64,000 nucleotides of DNA from Limnochorda pilosa (GTDB lineage Bacteria; Bacillota; Limnochordia; Limnochordales; Limnochordaceae), in contig NZ_AP014924.1 in NCBI RefSeq assembly GCF_001544015.1, positions 1,116,001-1,180,000 on the forward strand, written 5' to 3'. Made by a program: the position numbers and the translations under genes. The notes below the pieces were generated by a model, which did not search any database, was not told the DNA's origin, and saw only the letters and a list, made by a program, of their open reading frames with translations. Below are positions 10,530-18,599 of the stretch, one piece after another. Numbering within the stretch: position 1 is the stretch's first letter; each line of letters begins with the position of its first letter.

Positions 10530-12468
10530 GGCTGGTCACCTCCAGGGCTTCGTCGCCCACGGTCCAGATGGGGACGGCCAGCTCCATCTCGGCGGTGCGG
10601 CCGTCCTGGTAGGTGTAGGCCACCCGCACGTCCACCTGGCTGCTGCCGTCGTAGAGGGCGTGAAAGAGGGTGCGATACCGCTCACCGATCAGGCCCCGGC
10701 GCACCTTCCCGGTGCGGGTGAGCTCCTCGTCGTCCGCGTCCAGGAGCTTGTAAAGCAGGGCGAAGCGGCGGATCCGGTGCTCGGGCTTGAGGGTGGCGTT
10801 CGCCCGCTCCACCTCCTCCCGGATGAGCCGGGCGACGGGCTCCTTCTGGGAGAGGTCGAGGTAGGTGGTGTAGGTGAGCTTCCGGTCCTCGGCCCACTTG
10901 CCCACGGTGGCCGGGTCGATGTTGACGAGCGCGGCGATGTAGGGGAGCTCGTTGCCGAAGACCACCGCCTCCCGGATGAAGTGGCTGAACTTGAGCTTGT
11001 TCTCGATGAACTGGGGGCTGAAGACCGCGCCGGATGCGGTGCGCATCACGTCCCGCAGGCGGTCGATGATCACCAGGTGCCCCCGCTCGTCGAGGTAACC
11101 CGCGTCGCCCGAGTGGAGCCACCCGCCCTCCAGCAGCTCCCGGCTCTCCTCCTCCCGGCCGTGGTAGCCCCGGCAGACCGAGTCCGCCCGCACCAGCACC
11201 TCGCCCTCGTCGCTGATCCGCACCTCGGCTCCGGGGTAGGGGATGCCCACGGTGTCGAAGGCGACGTCGTCGTCCCGGTGGAAGCAGAAGATGCCGGCGG
11301 CCTCGGTCTGGCCGTAGCCCTGCTTCAGGTTGACGCCGAGCGCGTGAAAGAAGCGGAAGACGTCGGGGCCCAGGGCGGCCCCGGCCGTGTAGGCCTTGCG
11401 GAGCCGCAGGAAGCCCAGCCGGTCCTGCACCAGGCGGTACAGGGTCAGGCGGAAGAAGCGGTGGGCAAGCCAGAGGTACCAGGGGAGCGGCCTCTTCTGG
11501 AACCGGTGGTCCGCCGCCCGCTCGCCCACCCGCATCCCCACAGCGAAGAACCAGTGCTTGAGGCGGGTGCTGTCCTCCACCTTCACCCGGATCTGGCGGA
11601 CGTACGCCTCCCACACCCGGGGCGGGCTGAAGATCAGGTGGGGGCCGATCTCCCGCCGGTCGTGGTCCACCGTCTCCACCTCCTCGGGGCAGTTGACGGT
11701 GAAGCCCGCCACAAGTCCGGTGGAGACGGCCATCATCTGCTCGCCGATCCAGGCCAGGGGGAGGAAGGAGAGGTAGTCGTCGGTGGGGCGGAAGCCCTCG
11801 ATGGCCGTGAAGTGGTACCCCATGCTCACCAAGTTCCGGTGGGTGAGCATCACCGGCTTCGGGAGGTCGGTGGTGCCGCTGGAGAAGCAGAAGACGGCCA
11901 CGTCGCCGGGGTCGCCCTTCCGGCGCAGGTCGTCGAAGAGGCCCGGCTGGGCGGCGTCCTCCTTCCGGCCAAGGTCCAGGAGCTCCTCGAAGCTCAGGAG
12001 CCAGGGGTCCGAGCGGTAGGCCCGCAGGCCCCGCGGGTCCTCGAAGATCACGCGGCGGACGGCCGGGATCTCGCGCCGCACCTCCAGCAGCTTGTCGACC
12101 TGCTCCTGGTCCTCGGCCACCGCGTAAACCGCGTCGGAGGCCTGGATGCTGTATGCGACCTCGCGCGGCACGCTGGAGGAGTAGACGCCCACCACCACGC
12201 CGCCCACGGCCTGGACGCCCAGCTCGGTGTAGAACCACTCGGGGATGTTGTCGGCCAGCACGGCTACCTTTTCGCCGGGCTGGAGGCCCAGGGCCCGGAA
12301 CCCCATGCCGGCGGCGCGGCTCAGCGCCTCGAAGCGGCCCCAGCTCACCTCCTGCCAGACGCCGAACTCCTTCTCCCGCAGGGCCGGGCGCCGGTCGCCC
12401 CACTCCCGGGCCCGGAGGGCCTGGATCTGGGGAAGGGTCATCTGGAGGAGCCGGGGATCGGGGGTCAC
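10501..12468 (-). CDS. AMP-dependent acyl-CoA ligase (FadD/ACSL-like) within the liv-type operon
   Basis: A 655-residue ANL-superfamily enzyme that would activate a carboxylic acid to its acyl-CoA with ATP. The AMP-binding P-loop reads FSSGTTDLPKPVMLTHRN, retaining the lysine but with D and P in place of the two glycines usually seen in SGTTGxPKG. A later conserved motif is GYGQTEAAG, followed by LHSGDAGYLDERGHLVIIDR with the ATP-binding aspartates. The GTG at 12468 overlaps the livG stop as GTGA, so translation is coupled. Having the ligase inside a liv-type operon suggests vectorial uptake and activation of an acid rather than simple amino-acid import. The substrate is not readable. Confidence 0.9.
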   Translation of the reverse strand: MTPDPRLLQMTLPQIQALRAREWGDRRPALREKEFGVWQEVSWGRFEALSRAAGMGFRALGLQPGEKVAVLADNIPEWFYTELGVQAVGGVVVGVYSSSVPREVAYSIQASDAVYAVAEDQEQVDKLLEVRREIPAVRRVIFEDPRGLRAYRSDPWLLSFEELLDLGRKEDAAQPGLFDDLRRKGDPGDVAVFCFSSGTTDLPKPVMLTHRNLVSMGYHFTAIEGFRPTDDYLSFLPLAWIGEQMMAVSTGLVAGFTVNCPEEVETVDHDRREIGPHLIFSPPRVWEAYVRQIRVKVEDSTRLKHWFFAVGMRVGERAADHRFQKRPLPWYLWLAHRFFRLTLYRLVQDRLGFLRLRKAYTAGAALGPDVFRFFHALGVNLKQGYGQTEAAGIFCFHRDDDVAFDTVGIPYPGAEVRISDEGEVLVRADSVCRGYHGREEESRELLEGGWLHSGDAGYLDERGHLVIIDRLRDVMRTASGAVFSPQFIENKLKFSHFIREAVVFGNELPYIAALVNIDPATVGKWAEDRKLTYTTYLDLSQKEPVARLIREEVERANATLKPEHRIRRFALLYKLLDADDEELTRTGKVRRGLIGERYRTLFHALYDGSSQVDVRVAYTYQDGRTAEMELAVPIWTVGDEALEVTSPGLPAAARG

Positions 12469-13256
12469 GGGGCCACCGCCTCCTCGCCCAGGTAGGCCTC
12501 CACCACGTGGGCATCCGCGGCCACCTCGGCGGCGGACCCCGCGGCGATGAGCCGTCCGAAGTTGAGGACGAAGACCCGCTGGCTCAGGTCCATGACCACG
12601 GCCAGGTCGTGCTCGATGAGCAGCACCGAGATGCCCCACTCGGCGTTGGCGTCCAGGATGAAACGGGCCATGTCCTCCTTCTCCTCAACGGTCATGCCCG
12701 CCATGGGCTCGTCCAGGAGGAGGAGCCGGGGCTCGAGGGCCAAGGCCCGGGCCATCTCCACCCGCTTCTGCACCCCGTAGGGGAGCGAGGCGACGGGCTG
12801 GTGCCGGTACGGCTCGAGCTCCATGAAGTCGATCACGTCCTCCACCCGGCGCCGGGCGGTCACCTCATCTCTCTGCGCCCTGCCGTAGTAGCCGAGCGCC
12901 TGGAGGAGGGAGTAGCCCAGGTGTCGGTGGCGGCCCAGGGTGAGGTTCTCCAGCACGCTCAGGCGCCCGAAGAGCTCCACGTTCTGAAAAGCCCGGCCCA
13001 CACCCAGGGTGGCGATGCGGTGAGGCGGCCAGCGGGTGACGTCGTCTCCCTGGAAGACGATGCGGCCCCGCTGGGGGTGGTAGAAGCCTGAGATGCAGTT
13101 GACGAGGCTCGTTTTCCCGGCGCCGTTGGGGCCGATGAGGGAGACGATCTCGCCGGGGCTCACCTCCAGGCTGACATCCTGGAGGGCGTGGATCCCGCCG
13201 AAGGAGAGGGTGACCGAGTGGACGGCCAGGAAGGTCGCGCGCGGCTCCGCCTGCAT
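12465..13256 (-). CDS. livG: Branched-chain amino acid-type ABC transporter, ATP-binding protein LivG
   Basis: A 263-residue ABC ATPase of the LivG class, with Walker A GPNGAGKTSL, the LivG-type Q-loop segment GVGRAFQNVELF, signature region LPYGVQKRVEMARAL and Walker B LLLLDEPMAGMTVEE; the H-loop is LIEHDL. The signature is LPYGVQ instead of LSGGQ, which is common in LivG proteins. It is the first gene of the operon, with the sigma-A-type promoter 40 to 70 bases upstream of its ATG. Confidence 0.93.
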   Translation of the reverse strand: MQAEPRATFLAVHSVTLSFGGIHALQDVSLEVSPGEIVSLIGPNGAGKTSLVNCISGFYHPQRGRIVFQGDDVTRWPPHRIATLGVGRAFQNVELFGRLSVLENLTLGRHRHLGYSLLQALGYYGRAQRDEVTARRRVEDVIDFMELEPYRHQPVASLPYGVQKRVEMARALALEPRLLLLDEPMAGMTVEEKEDMARFILDANAEWGISVLLIEHDLAVVMDLSQRVFVLNFGRLIAAGSAAEVAADAHVVEAYLGEEAVAP

Positions 13257-13297
13257 CGATGACCGTGGCCCCTGAGACGTGAAGAGTTGTTGGTGTT

Positions 13298-13327
13298 ATA
13301 GTAGCGTGCTAATTATGGAGGTGTCAA
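13298..13327 (-). promoter_or_regulatory. Sigma-A promoter of the liv/acyl-CoA ligase operon
   Basis: On the minus strand a consensus TTGACA (-35, 13322-13327) and TACTAT (-10, 13298-13303) are separated by 18 bases. Transcription would start about 35 bases before the livG ATG. The surrounding 13257-13496 gap is locally AT-rich, in contrast to the coding sequence, and holds no other recognisable gene. Confidence 0.7.
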
Positions 13328-13496
13328 GCAATGGCAGGTGCTGCCAGGACGCCGGCCGGGGCGGGAGGCGGGGTGCCAGCTCGTCCCGCGATGCCACGAT
13401 CGGGCTCGAGTGGACGTCGGGCCAGAGCGCCGGGTGTTCGAGGTGCGGCTCCATTCCCGGGAAGGGCGAGGCATGAGGAGCCTCCTTCAGTCAGCG

Positions 13497-14483
13497 TCAG
13501 CCTGCCAGCACTTCGGGATTGACCGCGTTGGCTGGCCGCCGGCCCTGGAGGAACTCCCGCACGTTCTCCGCGGCCATGACGCACATGCGCGTGCGGGTCT
13601 CGAGGGTGGCGCTGCCCAGGTGCGGGGCGAGGGCCACCCGCTCGGTGAGCTCCAGGAGGCCGGGATGGACCTGTGGCTCCTCCTCGAAGACGTCGAGCCC
13701 GGCCCCCGCGATCTCGCCGGAGCGAAGGGCGTTCACGAGGGCGGCCTCGTCCACCAGCGGGCCCCGGGCGGTGTTCACCAGAATGGCCGTGGGCTTCATC
13801 CGCCGGAAGGCGTCAGCGGTGAAGACGTGCCGGGTCTCGGGCGTGGCGGGCGCGTGGATCGAGACGAAATCCGACTCGGACAGGAGCCGCTCGAAGGGGA
13901 CCCGCTCTGCCTGGAGCTCTTGCTCGAGCCCCGCAGGCGCGGCGGACCGGTTGGTGTAGAGGATGCGCATGCCGAAGCCGTGGTGGGCCCGGCGGGCCAT
14001 CGCGGCGCCGATGCGCCCCATGCCGAAGATCCCCAGGGTCCGCCCGTAGAGGTCCACGCCCATCTGCTCCTGCATCAGCGTCCAGCCGTGCCAGCGACCC
14101 TCGCGCACGAAGCGGTCCGCCTCAGGGATCCGCCGGGCGGCGGCCAGCATCAGGGCGAAGGCCATGTCGGCCGTGGCTTCCGTGAGCACGTCGGGCGTGT
14201 TGGTGACCACGACCCCGTGCCGGGTGGCCGCGGAGAGGTCGATGTTGTCGTAGCCCACGGCCACGTTGGCCACGATCCGCAGCTCCGGGAGGGCCTGGAA
14301 GACGTCCTCGGCTATCCTGTCCGTCACCAGGGTGATGAGCGCCTCGACCCCCCGGGCCTGCTCGATCAGATCGGCCGTAGGGAGTGGGTTCTCGTCGGGG
14401 CGCATCTGGTGGGGGATGCCCGCCTGTTCCAGGATGCGGACACCTTCTGGATAGATCCTCTGCGTGATGAAGACGCGGCTCAA
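13497..14483 (-). CDS. D-2-hydroxyacid dehydrogenase (glyoxylate/hydroxypyruvate reductase type)
   Basis: A 328-residue NAD(P)-dependent D-isomer-specific 2-hydroxyacid dehydrogenase. It has the Rossmann motif GRTLGIFGMGRIGAAMARR (residues about 145-163), VGYDNIDLSAATRHGVVVTN and NTARGPLVDEAALVNAL, and the catalytic Arg/Glu/His set in the expected places (NTARG, EEEP region, APHLGSAT). The start is a TTG at 14483, preceded by GGAGGGAT eight bases upstream and giving the usual N-terminus SRVFITQRIYPEG. The exact substrate (glyoxylate, hydroxypyruvate or another 2-oxoacid) is uncertain. It is monocistronic. Confidence 0.9.
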   Translation of the reverse strand: MSRVFITQRIYPEGVRILEQAGIPHQMRPDENPLPTADLIEQARGVEALITLVTDRIAEDVFQALPELRIVANVAVGYDNIDLSAATRHGVVVTNTPDVLTEATADMAFALMLAAARRIPEADRFVREGRWHGWTLMQEQMGVDLYGRTLGIFGMGRIGAAMARRAHHGFGMRILYTNRSAAPAGLEQELQAERVPFERLLSESDFVSIHAPATPETRHVFTADAFRRMKPTAILVNTARGPLVDEAALVNALRSGEIAGAGLDVFEEEPQVHPGLLELTERVALAPHLGSATLETRTRMCVMAAENVREFLQGRRPANAVNPEVLAG

Positions 14484-14656
14484 ACCTCGATCCCTCCGTG
14501 GGCGCCCCGCGGAGGCGCAGGTGCACCCGCCGCAGGTGGCGCGATCGGTTCCCGTTTCCATCATTCCTCGGCCGGGTGAGGATCCCCTCCTGCGCCTGGA
14601 CGGGCGCTTCCGCTCGCATCCGGGCGCCGGCGGCCCTGGTGCCGTGGACGTCGAGC

Positions 14657-14685
14657 TTCCTCCGGCGAGAGCGGTGGGCTACAAT
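14657..14685 (+). promoter_or_regulatory. Possible promoter of the ThrE-family gene
   Basis: TACAAT (14680-14685) is a good -10; TTCCTC (14657-14662), 17 bases upstream, is a weak -35. The start site would fall about 43 bases before the GTG of the exporter gene. Confidence 0.4.
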
Positions 14686-14735
14686 GGGTGCGGCCCGACG
14701 GTGCGAGGACGGCAGGGGATCGAGGAGGCGGTGGC

Positions 14736-16013
14736 GTGCCCGACGAGAGAGGCCAGGATCCCGGACCCATCTTCCCGGAGCGGCGCGAGGAGCGGCCGCC
14801 GGCAGCCCGCGCCCTGCTGCTGGTAGCCCGCACCGGGCAGATGATGCTCGAGGCGGGCGCCGAGGTCTCCCGGGTGGAGGAGACCATGGAGAGGATGATG
14901 GCCGCCCTGGGGTACCCTGGATGTCAGAGCTTCGTGACGCCCACGGGCCTCTTCCTCTCCGCGGGGGCGGCGGCGGGGGCGGAGACCATACTCCGGCGCG
15001 TCCGCCGCCGCGACGTGAACCTGGCCCGCATCGGCGCCCTGAACGCGCTGGCCCGGGAGCTGGAGGCGAGGCCGGGTGCTGCCGGCCTGGAGGTGCTGGA
15101 GCAGAAGATCGAGTCCCTGCGGGCCCAAGCGAGCGTGAGCCTCCCCCTGGCGGTACTGGCGGGCGCTGTGGCCGCGGCTGCCGCAACCGTACTGGTGGGG
15201 GGCACCACCCTGGACCTGATCCCCGCCTTCCTGGCCAACGTGGTGGTGCAGCTCCTCCTGCGCCTCATCGGACGAACCGTCTTTCCCGAGTTCTTTCACT
15301 ACTTCGCGGCTGGAACCACGTCGGTGATCATGGCGCAGCTGCTGCGGGTGTGGTGGCCGGAACTCCACTCGGGGCTGGTCGTCGCCGGGGGCATCATGAC
15401 GCTGGTTCCGGGTGTGGCCTTCACCGCGTCCATCCAGGACGCCATGTACGGCGAGCTGGTGTCGGCCACGGCCCGGGGCCTGGAGGCGGTGATGAAGGCT
15501 GCGGGCCTCGCGCTGGGGGCCACCGCAGGGCTCTTCCTGGCCCGGGGCTTCGTGCCGATTCAGGTTTCCACGGTGGGCTGGGTGCCGCTGGTTACCTCGG
15601 CGGGGTTCGCGGTGATCCTGTCGCTGGGTTCTGCGGTGGGGTTCCAGGTGGACGCCCGGGCCTGGCTCCCGGCCGCCATGGCGGGCGGTGTCACCTGGTG
15701 GAGCTACGTGTTCATCCTGGAGCGCAGCGAGCGGTTCGGGCTGGCCGTCTTCAGCTCTGCGGCGGTGCTGGGCCTGGTGGCCTACCTCTTCGCCCGGGCC
15801 TTCCGGCTTCCCACCACCAGCTTCGTGGTGCCGGGCTTCATCCCGCTGGTGCCCGGCGTCACCGTCTACCGCGCCATCCTGGGTGTGGTGCAGGGGGATA
15901 CGGTGGGTTCCTTCCGCCTCTTCTACGACGCCCTTCTCGCGGCGGGTGCCATCGCGGCCGGCATCGCCCTCAGCACCGCCATCGTACGGAGCTTCCGGAG
16001 GCCGCTGGCGTGA
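14736..16013 (+). CDS. Threonine/serine exporter family protein (ThrE, fused two-domain type)
   Basis: A 425-residue membrane protein joining the ThrE N-terminal domain (DUF1212: ARTGQMMLEAGAEVSRVEET, FVTPTGLFLS, then about five helices) and the C-terminal ThrE_2 domain (five more helices, ending with VVPGFIPLVPGVTVYRAILG, a family hallmark). Members export threonine and serine or similar amino acids. The GTG at 14736 has GAGGAGG about eight bases upstream; an earlier GTG at 14688 is close to the likely transcription start and is less likely. Confidence 0.9.
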   Translation: MPDERGQDPGPIFPERREERPPAARALLLVARTGQMMLEAGAEVSRVEETMERMMAALGYPGCQSFVTPTGLFLSAGAAAGAETILRRVRRRDVNLARIGALNALARELEARPGAAGLEVLEQKIESLRAQASVSLPLAVLAGAVAAAAATVLVGGTTLDLIPAFLANVVVQLLLRLIGRTVFPEFFHYFAAGTTSVIMAQLLRVWWPELHSGLVVAGGIMTLVPGVAFTASIQDAMYGELVSATARGLEAVMKAAGLALGATAGLFLARGFVPIQVSTVGWVPLVTSAGFAVILSLGSAVGFQVDARAWLPAAMAGGVTWWSYVFILERSERFGLAVFSSAAVLGLVAYLFARAFRLPTTSFVVPGFIPLVPGVTVYRAILGVVQGDTVGSFRLFYDALLAAGAIAAGIALSTAIVRSFRRPLA

Positions 16014-16066
16014 CAGCAGGGCTGCCAGCGGATCGCACCGAAGGGGACCTCGCGAGGTGAGGGGGC

Positions 16067-16903
16067 ATGCGGGCCACCGCCGGTGGCGTGACGCTGCACT
16101 ACACCGAGGTCGGGGAAGGGGTGCCGGTCCTGGCGCCCCACGGCGCGCCGGGGCTCCTGGACCACACGTACCTTCGGCAGGCACTGGAGCCACTGGGGCT
16201 GCCGATCCACTGGGTGCTCTGGGACCACCGGGGCAGCGGGCGGTCCGAGGAGGGGCTCCTGGAAGCCATCAGCCACCGGCAGCTGGTGGACGACATGGAA
16301 TCGCTGCGGGAGAGCCTCAATCTGGGCCAGCCGGTCCTCTTCGGGCACTCCTACGGCGGCTTCTTCGCCCTGGAGCACGCCCTCCGCTGCCCGGGCCGCG
16401 CCTCGGCCCTGATCCTCTGCAACACGGCCCCCAGCTACCGCTTCTTCGACGAGTATCTGGCCAACGTGAGGCGCCACGTGCCCCAGGACGCATGGAGCCG
16501 CCTGACGGACGCCGCGCTCGAGGGTCCCCAACCGGCGCTGGCCGGCGAGCTCGCCCGGGTCTTCGGGGCGCTCCTCTTCGCCCGGACGGACGTGGAGCGG
16601 GCCCGCCGTCTGGTGGAGGGGTCGCTGCCGCACCCGGCCGTCTCCCGCCGCCTCGCCCGAGAGACCATGAGGCAGTACGACCTGGAGCCCCGGTTGCACG
16701 AGGTGCGCTGCCCCACCCTGGTTCTGGGGGGCCGCCACGACCGGGTCTGCGCGCCCCGCTTCGCCGAGGTGATGGCGGCCGCCATCCCGGGGGCGAAGCT
16801 GGTCCTCTTCGAGGGGAGCGGCCACATGCCCATGGTGGAGGAGCCGGACCGGTTCGCCCACGCGGTGCGAGCCTTTCTGGACGAGCACAGGCTGCTGGAC
16901 TGA
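16067..16903 (+). CDS. Alpha/beta hydrolase (proline iminopeptidase-like)
   Basis: A 278-residue alpha/beta-hydrolase with the nucleophile elbow GHSYGG (about residue 93), an oxyanion region APHGAPG near residue 24, acid in GGRHDRVCAP and catalytic histidine in GSGHMPMVEEPDRF. The segment WDHRGSGRS is typical of the proline iminopeptidase/epoxide-hydrolase-like branch. The ATG at 16067 is preceded by GAGGTGAGG. It follows the exporter gene by 53 bases in the same direction, so co-transcription is possible. The substrate is not predictable. Confidence 0.85.
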   Translation: MRATAGGVTLHYTEVGEGVPVLAPHGAPGLLDHTYLRQALEPLGLPIHWVLWDHRGSGRSEEGLLEAISHRQLVDDMESLRESLNLGQPVLFGHSYGGFFALEHALRCPGRASALILCNTAPSYRFFDEYLANVRRHVPQDAWSRLTDAALEGPQPALAGELARVFGALLFARTDVERARRLVEGSLPHPAVSRRLARETMRQYDLEPRLHEVRCPTLVLGGRHDRVCAPRFAEVMAAAIPGAKLVLFEGSGHMPMVEEPDRFAHAVRAFLDEHRLLD

Positions 16904-16932
16904 AGGAGCCCAAGCTACCAGGGTCCGGGAGC

Positions 16933-17831
16933 CTACCAGGTTTCCCGGGGCGCCGGCCACGGATCGTCCACCTGGGTCCAGAGCATGGGCGAGCCCTGGC
17001 CGGTACCCAGGCGGACGGCCTGCACGGGAATGGGCTCAGGGAGCTCAAGGACCGCCAGGCCCCGATCCCCGGTGAAGGTGAGCCGCCCGCCGTCGATGAC
17101 CTGGTCGCCGGCCTGCAGCCACAGGTGGTAGCCCTGGTCCGGTGCGTCCGGTGGCCAACCCCGGCTGGCCACCATGACGTAGAACGAACCGTCGGAGACC
17201 CGACAGAAGGCCACCTTGCCCGCCGGATCCGACCCGGCGCCCTCGAGGGCGAAGACCCGGGGTGCCACGTACTCCGGCGCGAAGAGGACCTCCTGCAGCG
17301 CCTCCAGCTGGGCGACAAGGGCGTCCTCGGAATGCGACCCGCCGGGCTTCCATGTTTCGAGCACAAGACGGCCGTTGGCGGCCAGGCTGGCCAGCAGGAG
17401 CAGGATGGCGGCGGCCCGCCAGCGGCCCCAGCGGGCGAAGAGGCCGCGGCGTCGGGGTGCGTCGCCTGGGGGGCGCTCGGCGGCGCCGGGCCCGCGGTGG
17501 TCCTGAGGGCCGCCGCGCCGCCCCGCAGGTACCCGTCGGACGAGGAAAGGCCGGCGTGGCGGACCTGCCCGGCCGGGGTGGCAGGGCCAGCCGGGGTGCC
17601 GCCACCTTCGGCGCACAGCGCTTCCATCACCCGCACCTTCAGGTCCGGGGGCGGTGCGGTGGCCTCCTCCAGCACGAGCCCGCCCAGGCTCTCGCGGGAA
17701 TGACGTAGGAAGCCCCGGCAGGATGGACAGCGGTCCACGTGGGCCAGGAGGGCGGCGGTGGGCTGGAAGTCGGGATCGTCCAGCGCCAGGAGGGCCAGAT
17801 CATCCCGGTAGCGCTGGCACTCAAGCTCCAT
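16933..17831 (-). pseudogene. Anti-sigma factor (RskA/zinc-finger type), frameshifted
   Basis: Two frames together make one anti-sigma factor. The first, from an ATG at 17831 that overlaps the sigma-factor stop by eleven bases, has a zinc-finger-like domain ending HVDRCPSCRGFL. The second, covering about 17470 to 16933, has one membrane helix (RAAAILLLLASLAA) and an RskA-like C-terminal domain (CRVSDGSFYVMVASR, GYHLWLQAG). The frames meet near a run of six C on the minus strand (plus-strand G run at about 17468-17473); one extra C there would restore a single reading frame. Either the gene is truly broken or there is a homopolymer error. An intact product would hold the upstream ECF sigma factor at the membrane. 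Confidence 0.75.
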
Positions 17832-18456
17832 CCCGCCCACCCCCTTCCCAGAAGACGCGGTTCAGTCGTTCGAGGCCGAGTCGGATGCGGCTCTTCACCG
17901 TACCCAGGGGGAGGTCCAGCATCTGCGCGATCTCCCTGTGGCTGAGCCCCCGCAGGTACGAGAGGTGGAGGATGTCCCGGTAGACGGGGCTCAACCGGTC
18001 CAGCGAACGGTGGACCGCCTCCCGCAGGAGACGGCGCTCCACCACCTCGGCGGGCTGGAGCTGCGCGTCGTCCTGCGGCTCGGGGACCCCGTCCAGGTGT
18101 ACCTCCCATCGCCGTCGCCTCCGCAACAGGTCCTGGGTGCGGTGGCGGGCGATGCCGAAGAGCCAGACCCGGCCGCTGCCCCGCTCACGCCGGAAGTCCA
18201 CCGCCGATCGCCAAACGGAGAGGAAGGTGTTTTGGACAATCTCCTCGGCCAGGGAGGGATCGCCCGTCTGGCGGAGCGCATGGCCGTAGACGGCGGGGGC
18301 GTAGCGGTCGTAGACGCGCTCGAACGCACCCTCGTCGCCTCGGGCCACGGCTTCCAGGAGCGCCTCGTCGCTGGGCGGATCGTCACCGGCCCAGACCGTC
18401 GTGCGTTCGGCCGCCGGGTCGCCGGGCAGACCCTGGCAGCCATCCCGCGGCTTCAC
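17821..18456 (-). CDS. RNA polymerase sigma-70 factor, ECF subfamily (SigK/RpoE-like)
   Basis: A 211-residue ECF sigma factor. Region 2 is visible in AFERVYDRYAPAVYGHALR and AEEIVQNTFLSVWR (residues about 45-85), and region 4 in LDRLSPVYRDILHLSYLRG followed by LSHREIAQMLDLPLGTVKSR, the helix-turn-helix that reads the -35 element. The start is a GTG at 18456; an internal start is possible because the first 20 residues are not conserved. It is translationally coupled to the anti-sigma gene by an 11-base overlap. The stimulus is unknown; SigK/RskA-type pairs commonly sense redox or envelope stress. Confidence 0.92.
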   Translation of the reverse strand: MKPRDGCQGLPGDPAAERTTVWAGDDPPSDEALLEAVARGDEGAFERVYDRYAPAVYGHALRQTGDPSLAEEIVQNTFLSVWRSAVDFRRERGSGRVWLFGIARHRTQDLLRRRRRWEVHLDGVPEPQDDAQLQPAEVVERRLLREAVHRSLDRLSPVYRDILHLSYLRGLSHREIAQMLDLPLGTVKSRIRLGLERLNRVFWEGGGRDGA

Positions 18457-18530
18457 GCGTCCACCGCCTGCCTCCGGCCCCGCACCCCTCGGGTCCCGAC
18501 ACCCCTTTGCCGCACCTCACCTCTATCTGC

Positions 18531-18566
18531 GCCGGCCGGCGGAAGATGGATCACCCGCCGGCCGGC
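18531..18566 (-). terminator. Long GC hairpin between aldehyde dehydrogenase and sigma-factor genes
   Basis: A perfect 12-bp inverted repeat (18531-18542 with 18555-18566, GCCGGCCGGCGG and its complement) with a 12-base loop, 34 bases beyond the aldehyde dehydrogenase stop. No U-tract follows on either strand, so it may be a Rho-type stop, an mRNA stabiliser or a barrier to read-through into the sigma-factor operon. Confidence 0.45.
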
Positions 18567-18599
18567 CATCCTTCAACGCATGCTGTGGGACGGATCGAT

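Noticed and set aside
10660-12495. 611-codon plus-strand frame opposite the acyl-CoA ligase
   Set aside because: The composition (Val/Leu/Gly/His-rich, no start site) is that of an antisense frame.
12153-13091. 312-codon plus-strand frame across the livG gene
   Set aside because: It is opposite conserved ABC motifs and has no recognisable domain.
13257-13496. Small genes in the livG upstream gap
   Set aside because: The open frames have no ribosome site and no similarity; the gap is better explained as promoter region.
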